DNA of 64,000 nucleotides from Alphaproteobacteria bacterium (GTDB lineage Bacteria; Pseudomonadota; Alphaproteobacteria; SP197): assembly GCA_016869675.1 (NCBI GenBank), contig VGDP01000001.1:170895-234894 (forward strand). Reading direction: 5' to 3'. Both the position numbers and the translations under genes were made by a program. The notes below the pieces were generated by a model. That model worked only from the letters and a program-made list of their open reading frames with translations. It was not told the origin of the DNA and searched no databases. The first letter of the stretch is position 1. Each line of letters begins with the position of its first letter. Positions 8,754 through 17,712 of the stretch are shown piece after piece.

Positions 8754-9593
8754 ATGCAATCGGCCTACGTTCGAGACTACCAGGAGCACGGATTCGCCGT
8801 GGTGCGCGGCGTTTTCGCCGCCCACGAGGTGACTGCGCTGGCCGAGGCCTTCAACCGCGTGCACGAACGCGGCATGGCCTACCCCGCCAGCTATCGTGAC
8901 GGCAACGTGCTGTTCCGCCAGGGCCGCGACGCGCGCCTGGGCCGGGTGTTGCGCCTGGTCCAATGGCCGTCCTATTTCGACACAACCCTCGACCGCATGC
9001 GCAAGGATCTGCGCATGCTGGCGATCCTCGCCCCGCTGATCGGCGAGGACATCAAGCAGATCATCAACCAGATGCACTGGAAGACGCCCGGCGCGGCGGC
9101 GACCGAGTTCGGCTATCACCAGGACATCCGGTTCCGCCGCCCACGCGAGGCGTACCGCAATACCCTGTGGTCCTACGTGCAGACCGGCACCGCTATCGAC
9201 CGCCATCGAGCGATGAACGGCGGCATGACCTTCCTGCCGGGCAGCCATCGGCTGGGCGAGCTCGACATCCCCGGCCAGGGCGCCGTGATGGACCAGGCGG
9301 CCGAGGCGGCGGCGCTCGAGGGCCTCGGCCTCGACAGCGCCAAGCTCGTCAGACTGGAACTGGAGCCGGGCGACATGGCGCTGTGGAACCTCTACGCCGT
9401 GCACGGCTCGCACACCAACCGATCCGTCATGGACCGGCGCTTCTACATCAACGGCTACGTGCGCGCGGACGATTGCGATCGCGGTGCGTGGACCTTCCGC
9501 CGGGGCGCGCCGGTCGACCTGGGCGCGCCGGTGCTGATCCACTACGACGATCTCTACCGGCGCCCCGGCCCGCACTTCGTCGACGCAGCCTGA
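8754..9593 (+). CDS. Phytanoyl-CoA dioxygenase (PhyH) family protein
   Basis: A 279-residue Fe(II)/2-oxoglutarate-dependent oxygenase. The iron-binding His122 and Asp124 are in YHQDIRF, the distal His and the 2-oxoglutarate-binding Arg lie in VHGSHTNRS (residues 217-224), and FLPGSHRLG is also typical. The family hydroxylates varied small substrates, including ectoine (EctD) and phytanoyl-CoA. I do not see enough to choose one. It lies 91 bases after the aminotransferase, so a shared transcript is possible. Confidence 0.85.
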   Translation: MQSAYVRDYQEHGFAVVRGVFAAHEVTALAEAFNRVHERGMAYPASYRDGNVLFRQGRDARLGRVLRLVQWPSYFDTTLDRMRKDLRMLAILAPLIGEDIKQIINQMHWKTPGAAATEFGYHQDIRFRRPREAYRNTLWSYVQTGTAIDRHRAMNGGMTFLPGSHRLGELDIPGQGAVMDQAAEAAALEGLGLDSAKLVRLELEPGDMALWNLYAVHGSHTNRSVMDRRFYINGYVRADDCDRGAWTFRRGAPVDLGAPVLIHYDDLYRRPGPHFVDAA

Positions 9594-9604
9594 TCGCGCG
9601 GTGC

Positions 9605-9775
9605 GTTCCTAGAGCGAGAACCGATCACATGGAATCACACCGTGATCCCATGTGATCGGGCAAGCCGCTCTAGCTTGTTGAATCGCGAGCAACCCTTTTT
9701 GAATCGCGAGCAACCCTTTCCGATCAGGCTGAACCAAAGTGGTTCAGCCTGATCGGAAGTTGCTCTAGCCTCCCA
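9605..9775. repeat. Palindromic intergenic repeat elements, family A (copy 2, inverted)
   Basis: Two hairpin elements bounded by CTAGAGC/GCTCTAG follow the PhyH gene. The first has arms GATCACATG and CATGTGATC (9609-9673). The second has a perfect 17-bp stem, 9720-9736 with 9740-9756, around a 3-base loop. Between them a 20-base unit starting GAATCGCGAGCAACCC occurs twice in tandem (about 9679-9719). The segment 9653-9692 is the reverse complement of 1772-1812 apart from one base, which ties both loci to one repeat family. The stems could also end transcription. Confidence 0.75.
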
Positions 9776-9940
9776 ACGTCATTCCGTGGCGGCTGTCCGG
9801 CCCGCCGGGCGGCTCGTGCATCGAGGCGAGCCTCGGGCGCGCTCCTCAGCCCCAGTGGGGCCTGTGGGGACCAAGGAACGACCCCGTCCGCCCTGAGGTG
9901 GCCGCGCAGCGGCCCACGAAGGGCCTGCCCGGACGATTCC
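9776..9940. repeat. Non-coding gap with hairpin-rich sequence
   Basis: No gene is supported here. A hairpin-forming block at 9891-9923 begins CCCTGAGGTGGCCGC and ends GCGGCCCACGAAGGG, with a one-base bulge. It resembles the CCTGAGGTG/CGAAGGG-type intergenic repeats common in alphaproteobacteria. A related motif lies at about 29575-29625. Confidence 0.45.
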
Positions 9941-10930
9941 CTACGAAGCAGCGTCGCGCGCCAGGTGCGATACGCAGTCGCCGCGCTCGACGCGCGCCGG
10001 CTGGCGCAGGCAGACCACCAGACCGGCGGCGCTGTAGCGGCACGTGACCGGTTCGCGCAGCGGTTCATCGGGGAAGTGAATCCGGCCACAGGGCTGCCCG
10101 GCGGCAACCGTATCGCCCAGCGCTACCAGGGGCTCGAACAGGCCGGTCGCCGAGGCGAATGCGTAGAAGGCGCGCGCCGGCGTCTCCATGGGCCGGCTCT
10201 GCGACGGCTCCGGCTTGCCGGCCACGATTCCCATGTGGCGGAGCGCGTTGCGCAGGCCGCGCTCGACCACGGCCAGGCACGCGGGCTTGACCGTGCCCGC
10301 GCCGCCGAACTCGCCGCTTACCGCGGGCACGCCGCGCCGCGCCGCCGCGATCTCAGCCATGCGAGGGTCGACCGCGTCCCAGATCATCGAGATCGGCGCG
10401 CCGAACGCGGCCAGCAGCGCGCGCGCCTTGGCGTCCACCGCCGCCTCGCCGTGCAGGCAGATCGAGGCGAGCGGCAGATAGTCCATGGACGTGCCACCCG
10501 AATGGATATCGATGAGGGCGTCGACCTGCGGGAACAGAACGGTGTCGTAGTAGTGCGCCATGGCGAAGGTGGGCGTGCCATCGGCGCTGCCGGGAAAGGC
10601 ACGGTTGAGGTTCCCTTCGTCCAGCGGCGAGGTGCGTACGCCTGCCCCGGCCGCCGCGACGTTGGCCATGGGGATGATGATGATACGGCCCTTGATCGCG
10701 CGCGCCTCCGTCTCGCGCGCCAGGCGCAGCAGCGCCACCTGCCCTTCGTACTCGTCCCCATGGTTGCCGCCCATGAGCAGCGCGGTCGGGCCCGCGCCGT
10801 TGCGGATCACGGCGATGGGTGTCGCCACGTGACCGTAGCCGGAGCGCGTCACCGAATGGGCGGCGTAGAGGTACCCGGCGTGTTTGCCCTCGGCGTCCAG
10901 ATCGATATCCGCCCACACCCGGCTGGTCAT
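9941..10930 (-). CDS. Second succinylglutamate desuccinylase/aspartoacylase family deacylase (DoeB-like)
   Basis: A 329-residue paralogue of the deacylase at 82-1095, with the same zinc motifs: GNHGDEYEG (His57, Glu60), EGNLNRAFPG, and DIHSGG (His143). The C-terminal third again has the beta-rich segment with FAYA/FASATGLFEP-type sequence. It is the last gene of the leucine-type operon and overlaps the HMG-CoA lyase gene by four bases (ATGA), so it is translated with that pathway. Why an N-deacylase would sit there is unclear; it may release an amino acid from an N-acyl form that then enters the pathway. Confidence 0.85.
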   Translation of the reverse strand: MTSRVWADIDLDAEGKHAGYLYAAHSVTRSGYGHVATPIAVIRNGAGPTALLMGGNHGDEYEGQVALLRLARETEARAIKGRIIIIPMANVAAAGAGVRTSPLDEGNLNRAFPGSADGTPTFAMAHYYDTVLFPQVDALIDIHSGGTSMDYLPLASICLHGEAAVDAKARALLAAFGAPISMIWDAVDPRMAEIAAARRGVPAVSGEFGGAGTVKPACLAVVERGLRNALRHMGIVAGKPEPSQSRPMETPARAFYAFASATGLFEPLVALGDTVAAGQPCGRIHFPDEPLREPVTCRYSAAGLVVCLRQPARVERGDCVSHLARDAAS

Positions 10931-11844
10931 GACTTGCGCTCCTCCCCTGGTCTACCCCTCGCCCGCGCGACCTTGGAATCCGGGGCTCGGCCGAGGGCAT
11001 CGGCGATAAACCACGACGCGCCGATCAGGGCGCCGAGGTCGACGCCGGTGCGGACCCCCAGGCCGTCGAGCATGAAGATCACGTCCTCGGTCGCGACGTT
11101 GCCGGTGGCACCGCGCGCGTAGGGGCAGCCGCCGAGCCCGGCGATTGAGGCGTCTAGGGTCGCGATGCCGAGCTCCATGACGGCATAGACGTTGGCGAGC
11201 GCCTGGCCGTAGGTGTCGTGGAAGTGGGCGGCGAGCCGGTCCAGGGGCACCCGTTCCGCGACCGCCCGGATCATCGCCTGGGCCGCCCCCGGCGTGCCAA
11301 CACCGATGGTGTCGCCGAGCGAAACCTCGTAGCAGCCGAGGGTCATGAGCCGTTGCGCCACGGCGGCCACGTCGGCCGGCGCAATGACACCTTCGTAGGG
11401 GCACCCGAGCACGCAGCTCACGTAGCCGCGCACCGGCACGCCGCGCGCCTTGGCGGCCACGCACACGGGCGCGAAGCGATCGAGGCTTTCGGCGATCGAG
11501 CAGTTGATGTTGCGACGGCTGAAGCTCTCGGACGCCGCGGCGAACACGGCGACCTCGTCGGCGCCCGAGGCGAGCGCCGCCTCGAAGCCCTGCATGTTCG
11601 GCGTCAACGCGGAGTAGCGGGTGCCCGGCCGGCGCGTGACGAGGCGAAAGACCTCGGCCGAATCGGCCATCACTGGCACCCACTTGGGCGAGACGAAGCT
11701 GCCGGTCTCGACCATGGGCAGACCGGCGCCGGCCAGCCGCTCGACCAGCGCCGCCTTGGTCGCCGCCGGCACCGCCTGCTTCTCGTTCTGCAGGCCGTCG
11801 CGCGGGCCGACCTCGACGACACGGACGGACGTGGGCAGCGCCAT
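10927..11844 (-). CDS. Hydroxymethylglutaryl-CoA lyase
   Basis: A 305-residue enzyme of the HMGL-like TIM-barrel family, cleaving HMG-CoA to acetoacetate and acetyl-CoA, the last step of leucine breakdown. The metal-site motif EVGPRDGLQNE is at residues 11-21, HFHDTYGQ gives His207 and His209, and the catalytic-cysteine loop GGCPYARGATGN gives Cys240. Length matches the family. It starts one base after mccA ends and overlaps the following deacylase by four bases, so all are one operon. Confidence 0.92.
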   Translation of the reverse strand: MALPTSVRVVEVGPRDGLQNEKQAVPAATKAALVERLAGAGLPMVETGSFVSPKWVPVMADSAEVFRLVTRRPGTRYSALTPNMQGFEAALASGADEVAVFAAASESFSRRNINCSIAESLDRFAPVCVAAKARGVPVRGYVSCVLGCPYEGVIAPADVAAVAQRLMTLGCYEVSLGDTIGVGTPGAAQAMIRAVAERVPLDRLAAHFHDTYGQALANVYAVMELGIATLDASIAGLGGCPYARGATGNVATEDVIFMLDGLGVRTGVDLGALIGASWFIADALGRAPDSKVARARGRPGEERKS

Positions 11845-11845
11845 G

Positions 11846-13825
11846 TCAGGTCTCCACCGCGTCGAGCACGATCAGCTCGTCGCCCTCGGCGACCAAGTCG
11901 CCCTGGGCGAAGGGTACGCGGGTGACGATACCCGCGGCCGGCGCCGCGATGGTGTGCTCCATCTTCATCGCTTCGAGCGTGATGAGCGGCGCGCCACGTT
12001 CCACGCGCGTCCCCGGCTTGACGTGAACCTTGACCGCCTTGCCGGGCATGGGCGCGCGCAGGTGTCCGACATCGCCCTCGGCGGCATCGCCCCCGCCGCC
12101 CAGGGGATCGACGAGCGCAAGAACGTGGGTCGGGCCAGGCCCCATCACCGTGATCGTCGGGCCGCCCACGACCACGGTGGCGCTTCGGCGTGTGCCGTTG
12201 GCGGTCAGGGCCAAGGTGCCGCTCCCGTCGTCCTCGGCCGCCAGAGCCATGGCGCGGCCGTCGATGGTGACCAGCAGGTCGGCGTCGCGGTGCTCGACCG
12301 TAACGGGGCGCTCCGTACCGCCGTCGCGCAGGCGCAGGGTCTCGACGGCGGGGGCGTTCAACCGCCAGGGCCGCCCCAAGGCCCAGGGCGACGCCTCCCC
12401 GCGCGGCCGGCCCAGCACCACCGCCGCCACGGCGGCGAGCATCGTCGCGTCGTCGGCCGGACCGGCCGCCGGCACCAGGTCCGGCATGGTCCGACCGAGG
12501 AACCCGGTATCCGGCGCGCCCTTCGCGAACTCTGGGTGCGCCACGACCGCCGCCAGGAAGCCCAGGTTGGTCGGCAGCCCAGCCACGCCGCTGCGCCCGA
12601 GGGCATCGAGCAGGGCGAGGCGCGCCGTCTCGCGGTCGCGACCATGGACGATTACCTTGGCCAAGAGCGAGTCGTAGTCCGGGCCGATCACGTCACCGGG
12701 ACCGAAGCCCGTATCGACGCGCGCGCCGGTGTCGGGGCCCGGCCAGCGCATGGCCGCGATGCGGCCGATCTGGGGCAGGAAGTCGCGTGCCGGATCCTCG
12801 GCGCAGACGCGCACCTCGAACGCATGTCCAGACGCGCCCACATCGACCTGACCGAACCCCAAAGGATCGCCCGTTGCGACACGAAGCTGAAGTTCTACAA
12901 GATCGACATTTGTGATCGATTCGGTAACGGAATGCTCAACTTGCAGGCGTGTGTTGACCTCAAGAAAGAAAAAATCATTACCGTCCAAAAGGAACTCGAC
13001 CGTGCCGGCGTTGACATAGCCGGCGGCCTTGGCCAACGCGACCGCCGACCCCGTGATCCGCTGGCGCAGGTCGTCGCTCAGGCCCGGTGCCGGCGCCTCC
13101 TCGACCACCTTCTGGTGCCGGCGCTGGACCGAGCAGTCGCGTTCGTGCAGGTGCACGACGTTGCCGTGGCGGTCAGCGATGACCTGCACCTCGACGTGAC
13201 GCGGTCGGCGCACCCAGCGCTCCAGGATCAGCCGGTCGTCGCCGAACGCCCCCTGGGCCTCGCGCCGCGCCGAGCCGATGGCGGCGGCCAGGTCCTCGGC
13301 CCGTTCGACTAGGCGCAGGCCGCGCCCGCCGCCGCCCGCGGCGGCCTTGACCGCTAGGGGAAAACCGATGCGCGCGGCTTCCGCCACCAGCCGGGCATCG
13401 CCCTGGTCGGCACCCTGATAGCCGGGCAACACGGGCACGCCGGCGGCGATCGCCACGTCCTTGGCCGAGCCCTTGAGGCCCAGCCGCTCGATCACGTCCG
13501 CCGGCGGCCCGACGTAAATGACACCGGCCGCCGCGCACGCCCGGGCGAAGGCAGCGCTTTCGGCCAGGAAACCGTAACCGGGGTGGATCGCGTCGGCGCC
13601 CGTGGCCCGCGCCGCGTCGATGACCCGGTCGATGCGCAGGTAGCTTTCGGCCGCCGGCGCCGCGCCCAGCTGGACAGCCTGGTCGGCCATAGCGACGTGG
13701 CGCGCGTGCGCGTCGGCGTCCGAATGGACCGCGACCGTGCCGATCCCCAACCGACGCGCCGTGCGCATGATGCGGCACGCGATCTCGCCCCGGTTGGCGA
13801 CCAGCAGGCGCCGAATGGCGGTCAT
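11846..13825 (-). CDS. mccA: Methylcrotonyl-CoA carboxylase biotin-containing subunit
   Basis: A 659-residue biotin carboxylase/BCCP fusion. The N-terminal biotin carboxylase domain starts RLLVANRGEIACRI, with the glycine-rich ATP-grasp loop AAGGGGRG and EVNTRLQVEH. The C-terminal biotinyl domain has EAMKMEH with biotinylated Lys near 621. The neighbours (mccB, enoyl-CoA hydratase, HMG-CoA lyase) make 3-methylcrotonyl-CoA the likely substrate rather than acetyl- or propionyl-CoA. The start is the ATG at 13825, just before TAIRRLLVANRG. A segment around 12890-13010 is about half G+C and uses AT-ending codons, unlike the rest of the gene (see findings). Confidence 0.92.
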   Translation of the reverse strand: MTAIRRLLVANRGEIACRIMRTARRLGIGTVAVHSDADAHARHVAMADQAVQLGAAPAAESYLRIDRVIDAARATGADAIHPGYGFLAESAAFARACAAAGVIYVGPPADVIERLGLKGSAKDVAIAAGVPVLPGYQGADQGDARLVAEAARIGFPLAVKAAAGGGGRGLRLVERAEDLAAAIGSARREAQGAFGDDRLILERWVRRPRHVEVQVIADRHGNVVHLHERDCSVQRRHQKVVEEAPAPGLSDDLRQRITGSAVALAKAAGYVNAGTVEFLLDGNDFFFLEVNTRLQVEHSVTESITNVDLVELQLRVATGDPLGFGQVDVGASGHAFEVRVCAEDPARDFLPQIGRIAAMRWPGPDTGARVDTGFGPGDVIGPDYDSLLAKVIVHGRDRETARLALLDALGRSGVAGLPTNLGFLAAVVAHPEFAKGAPDTGFLGRTMPDLVPAAGPADDATMLAAVAAVVLGRPRGEASPWALGRPWRLNAPAVETLRLRDGGTERPVTVEHRDADLLVTIDGRAMALAAEDDGSGTLALTANGTRRSATVVVGGPTITVMGPGPTHVLALVDPLGGGGDAAEGDVGHLRAPMPGKAVKVHVKPGTRVERGAPLITLEAMKMEHTIAAPAAGIVTRVPFAQGDLVAEGDELIVLDAVET

Positions 13826-13835
13826 GGCGCCCCCG

Positions 13836-14624
13836 TCATGGCGCCCACGACGGCTTGCGCTTCTCGACGAACGCGGCCACGCCTTCGCGCCCCTCGGCGC
13901 CGGCGCGGGCGTCGGCGATGCTGGCGGCGGTGAGTGCCACCAAGTCGTCATCGACCGCACGACCGTGCACGGCACGCACGAGCCGTTTGACCTCGGCGTG
14001 GGCGTCCGTGCCCCCGGCCAGGATCTCGTCGAGCGTCCGGCCGACGGCCGCGTCGATCTGCTCGGGCGCGACGACCTGGTGGACAAGCCCGATCCGCAGC
14101 GCCTCGGCCGCGTCGATCCGCGTGCCGCGCAGCATGAGGGCGCGGGCGTGACGCGGTCCGATCGCTTGGACCACGTAGGGCGAGATCGCGCCGGGCACGA
14201 TGCCGAGCCGCACCTCAGTCATGGCGAAGCGCGCGCCCTCGGCGGCGATGGCGATGTCGCAGCAGCACACCAGGCCGAAGCCGCCGCCGAGGGCGGCACC
14301 GTGCACCCGCGCGACGGTCGGCCTGGGCAACTCGGCCAGCGTGCGCATGAGCCGCGCGAGCGCCAAGGCGTCGCGCAGGTTCGCCTCGCGCGCTGGCGCC
14401 GCAGCGCGCTTCATCCACGTAAGGTCCGCGCCGGCCGAGAAGGAAGGGCCGTTGCCCGCGATCACCACGGCGCGCACGGCCGAGTCGGCCGCCACCGCCT
14501 CCAGCGCCGCCGTGAATTCGGCAATCACCGCGTCGTCGAAGGCGTTGTGACGTTCTGGCCGGTCGAGCGTCACCCAGGCGGCCGGACCGCGCCGTTCGAT
14601 CGTGACCGCCGAGGCTCCGCTCAC
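13836..14624 (-). CDS. Enoyl-CoA hydratase/isomerase, probable methylglutaconyl-CoA hydratase
   Basis: A 262-residue crotonase-fold protein. The oxyanion-hole segments are GNGPSFSAGADLTWM and HGAALGGGFGLVCCCD, and the acidic region near FAMTEVRLGIVPG corresponds to the catalytic glutamate. It lies between mccA and mccB, where leucine pathways keep methylglutaconyl-CoA hydratase (LiuC/AuaH type), so hydration of 3-methylglutaconyl-CoA to HMG-CoA is inferred. The start is GTG at 14624, two bases after the mccB stop. The longer open frame upstream overlaps mccB and is not used. Confidence 0.88.
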   Translation of the reverse strand: MSGASAVTIERRGPAAWVTLDRPERHNAFDDAVIAEFTAALEAVAADSAVRAVVIAGNGPSFSAGADLTWMKRAAAPAREANLRDALALARLMRTLAELPRPTVARVHGAALGGGFGLVCCCDIAIAAEGARFAMTEVRLGIVPGAISPYVVQAIGPRHARALMLRGTRIDAAEALRIGLVHQVVAPEQIDAAVGRTLDEILAGGTDAHAEVKRLVRAVHGRAVDDDLVALTAASIADARAGAEGREGVAAFVEKRKPSWAP

Positions 14625-14626
14625 GG

Positions 14627-16234
14627 CTACATCCTGAACACGCCGAAGCGTGTCTCCGGGATCGGCGCGTTCAGCGCGGCGGCCAGGCTGAGCCCCAGCA
14701 CCGTGCGCGTTTCGGCCGGGTCGATGATGCCGTCGTCCCACAGCCGCGCGGTCGCGTAGTAGGGGTGCCCCTGGGTCTCGTACTGCGCCCGGATCGGTGC
14801 CTTGAACGCCTCCTCCTCGGCAGCGGGCCAGGCACTACCCTTGGCCTCGGCGCGGTCGCGGCGGATGGTCGCCAGCACGCTGGCCGCCTGCTCGCCGCCC
14901 ATGACCGAGATACGCGCGTTGGGCCACATCCACAGGAAGCACGGGCTGTACGCGCGGCCGCACATGGCGTAGTTGCCTGCGCCGAAGCTGCCGCCCACCA
15001 CCAGCGTCACCTTGGGCACCTGGGCGCACGCCACCGCGGTGACCAGCTTGGCGCCGTCCTTGGCGATGCCGCCGGCCTCGTACTTCCGGCCCACCATGAA
15101 GCCGACGATGTTCTGCAGAAACACCAGCGGGATGCGACGCTGGCACGCCAGCTCGATAAAGTGCGCCCCCTTGAGCGCGGACTCCGAGAACAGGATGCCG
15201 TTGTTGGCGATGATCCCCACCGGCATGCCCATGATGCGCGCGAAGCCGGTGACCAATGTGGCGCCGAACAGCGGCTTGAACTCGTCGAACCGGCTGGCGT
15301 CGACCAGGCGCGCGATCACCTCGCGGATCTCGAAGGGCTGGCGCACGTCGGGCGGGATCAGCCCGTAAAGCTCGGCCGGGTCGTACGTGGGTTCCTCGGG
15401 CGCGGCGACGTCCAGATCGGCGCCCCGGGCGCGACCCAGGTTGGCTACGGCGCGCCGGGCCAACGCCAGCGCGTGGCCGTCGTCGCGTGCATAGTGATCC
15501 GCCACGCCCGAGACGCGCGCGTGCACGTCGGCGCCGCCCAGGTCCTCGGCGCTGACCACCTCGCCGGTCGCCGCCTTCACCAGCGGCGGCCCGCCCAGGA
15601 AGACGGTGCCCTGCCCCTTGACGATGATCACCTCGTCCGACATGGCGGGCACGTAGGCGCCGCCCGCCGTGCAGCTGCCCATGACCACGGCGATCTGGGC
15701 GATGCCCTCGGCGGACATGGTCGCTTGGTTGAAGAAGATGCGCCCGAAGTGGTCGCGGTCGGGGAACACCTCGTCCTGGTTGGGCAGGTTGGCGCCGCCG
15801 GAATCCACCAGGTAGACGCACGGCAGCCGGTGGGCCCGGGCGATCTCCTGGGCTCGCAGGTGCTTCTTGACCGTGATCGGGTAGTAGGTGCCGCCCTTGA
15901 CGGTGGCGTCGTTGGCGATGATCACGACCTCGCGCCCCATGACACGGCCCACGCCGGCGATCAAACCGGCGGCCGGAACGTCATCGCCATAGAGTCCGTC
16001 GGCCGCAAGCTGGCCGATCTCGAGGAACGGCGATCCGGGATCGAGCAAGGCTTCGACGCGCTGGCGGGGCAGCAGCTTGCCGCGCGCGAGGTGGCGGGAA
16101 CGCGCCTCCTCGTCACCGCCGAGCGCGGCCCGCGCCACCTTGGCCTTGAGATCCGCGACCAGGGCGACGTTGTGCGCCGCGTTGTCGCGAAAGGCCGCCG
16201 ATCGCACGTCGAGCGCGCTGGTCAGGACGGTCAT
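14627..16234 (-). CDS. mccB: Methylcrotonyl-CoA carboxylase carboxyltransferase subunit
   Basis: A 535-residue carboxyltransferase made of two crotonase-like halves. It has [40 protein letters not shown], and in the C-terminal half [20 protein letters not shown] and [10 protein letters not shown], all typical of MccB. Together with MccA it carboxylates 3-methylcrotonyl-CoA. It is the first gene of the minus-strand operon mccB-hydratase-mccA-HMG-CoA lyase-deacylase. Isovaleryl-CoA dehydrogenase, usually next to it, is absent here. Confidence 0.93.
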   Translation of the reverse strand: MTVLTSALDVRSAAFRDNAAHNVALVADLKAKVARAALGGDEEARSRHLARGKLLPRQRVEALLDPGSPFLEIGQLAADGLYGDDVPAAGLIAGVGRVMGREVVIIANDATVKGGTYYPITVKKHLRAQEIARAHRLPCVYLVDSGGANLPNQDEVFPDRDHFGRIFFNQATMSAEGIAQIAVVMGSCTAGGAYVPAMSDEVIIVKGQGTVFLGGPPLVKAATGEVVSAEDLGGADVHARVSGVADHYARDDGHALALARRAVANLGRARGADLDVAAPEEPTYDPAELYGLIPPDVRQPFEIREVIARLVDASRFDEFKPLFGATLVTGFARIMGMPVGIIANNGILFSESALKGAHFIELACQRRIPLVFLQNIVGFMVGRKYEAGGIAKDGAKLVTAVACAQVPKVTLVVGGSFGAGNYAMCGRAYSPCFLWMWPNARISVMGGEQAASVLATIRRDRAEAKGSAWPAAEEEAFKAPIRAQYETQGHPYYATARLWDDGIIDPAETRTVLGLSLAAALNAPIPETRFGVFRM

Positions 16235-16276
16235 GTCCCCTCCTCGCGCGCAGCTTGGGCCACGGGCCGCCGGCTT

Positions 16277-16793
16277 TCAAGCCACCAGCAGGCGCCACGC
16301 GGCACCCAGCGCGGCGCAAAGCGCGAGCGTGCGCGGGATACCCAGATGGAAGCGGAACAGTGCAATGGCAGCGACGAAGGACAGCGCCAGCGCGGCCACG
16401 TCCACGCTGGCGGGGTCCGGCAGCGCGAGCCGGAGCGGCCCCCACGCCCTGGTTTCCACGGTCGCGAACACGACGTGCAACGCGAACCACAGCGACAGAT
16501 TCAGGATGACGCCGACGACCGCGGTGGTGATCGCGGCCAGTGCCGAGGCGAGCCGCGCGACCCCGCCAGCCCGGCAGCAGCCAGCCGGCGTAGGTGGCGA
16601 GCTGCATGGCCTAGGGCCCAGGCAGGAGCATGCAGAAGTTGAGCGCGTGCAGGTACTGGCACTCCTCGAGCCAGCACTTCTCCTGCACGAGCACGCGGTG
16701 CATGAGCGCGATCTGCGTCGCCGGGCCGCCGAACGAGATGCGCCCGATGCGCCCGAACACCCGCACCAGTTCGGCGAAGGCGACGTTTGTCAC
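16277..16793 (-). pseudogene. chrA: Broken chromate transporter (chrA remnant)
   Basis: The N-terminus reads MTNVAFAELVRVFGRIGRIS, then FGGPATQIALMHR and ALNFCMLLPGP, a clear ChrA start. An in-frame TAG at 16611-16613 sits where the family has Glu, and the same frame continues AMQLATYAGWLLPG. Near 16560 the sequence jumps to another frame and to the far C-terminus (ITTAVVGVILNLSLWFALHV and FRFHLGIPRTLALCAALG). ChrA is normally about 400 residues or more, so roughly 200 internal codons are gone. The gene cannot make a working efflux pump. It overlaps the ChrB-like gene by four bases, so it was once its operon partner. Confidence 0.87.
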
Positions 16794-17575
16794 AACGCCA
16801 CCGGAGGCCAGCCGTGCTTCTCGGCCAGGGCGTGGCAGCGCCAGGCGTAGAGCGCGTCGTAGACGACGAAGCCGCGGGCCGACGCATCGTGGTCGTCGTC
16901 AGTCTCGGCGGAGATTCCGAGCGAGGCGGCTAGCAGCCCGGCGCACTTGGGCGCCAGATCGGGCCGACCCGTGTCGGCCCCGCGTACGATGGGCGCGAGG
17001 CCCAGGAGCGCGGAGTCGTTGACGCCGAAGCGCTTCAGGAACGCATCGAAGCTGCAGTCATCGCCATCGTGGGAGAACGCGACCCCGGGGATGTCGAAGG
17101 GCACGGCACCAGATTCTGCCGCCACCGCCTCGACCTGGTCGGCCGCGACGAACAGGATCGACGCGCGCGGATCGACGAAGCGGCGAATGAACCACGGACA
17201 CGCGATGCGATCGACCTTCGGCCGCTCGCGCGTGATCCAACCGTGGGGCGCATCGAACCGCTTGACGGTCGGCAGGCCCGCCGCCTTCCAGCCTTCGATG
17301 CCCTCGGACAGAGTCCACGCACGCACGCCGCGCGCGCGCAGCGCGGCGCACGCCATCTGGCTGACATTGTGGCCGTGGGCGCAGTAGGCGACCACGTCCT
17401 CGCCCGCGTTGAGGGGCCACCGCTCGGTCTCGCGGTGATCGAGCCAGGAGGCGCCCGGCAGGGCGCGATCGTCCGCCTCGAATGCGGCGCGCCGGCGCAC
17501 GTCCACGATGCGGGGCGCCGCCGGCGTCCCGATCAAGCGGTAAAGGTCATGGGGTTTCAGATGAAAGCCGCTCAT
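16790..17575 (-). CDS. Rhodanese-ChrB fusion protein (chromate resistance type)
   Basis: A 261-residue protein with two parts. The first 100 or so residues are a rhodanese domain (IVDVRRRAAF, with VVAYCAHGHNVSQ holding the active-site Cys). The rest matches the ChrB C-terminal domain (RPKVDRIACPWFIRRFVDP, FSHDGDDCSFDAFL, ALYAWRCHALA). ChrB-type proteins accompany the chromate pump ChrA as regulator or resistance factor. The start at ATG 17575 has GGAG eight bases upstream; a GTG seven codons earlier is possible. The partner chrA immediately downstream is broken. Confidence 0.85.
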   Translation of the reverse strand: MSGFHLKPHDLYRLIGTPAAPRIVDVRRRAAFEADDRALPGASWLDHRETERWPLNAGEDVVAYCAHGHNVSQMACAALRARGVRAWTLSEGIEGWKAAGLPTVKRFDAPHGWITRERPKVDRIACPWFIRRFVDPRASILFVAADQVEAVAAESGAVPFDIPGVAFSHDGDDCSFDAFLKRFGVNDSALLGLAPIVRGADTGRPDLAPKCAGLLAASLGISAETDDDHDASARGFVVYDALYAWRCHALAEKHGWPPVAL

Positions 17576-17712
17576 AGCCAAGGCTCCGTGTTGCACGGAG
17601 TGGCGCTTGGGCGGATCGCCTGACGGGGCGGCCGCGACGGGCCCCGTGCCCCGCCCATTAGGTGATTAGGGCACGATCGTCAACCTCCCGACGCGGCCAC
17701 GGCCACGCACGA

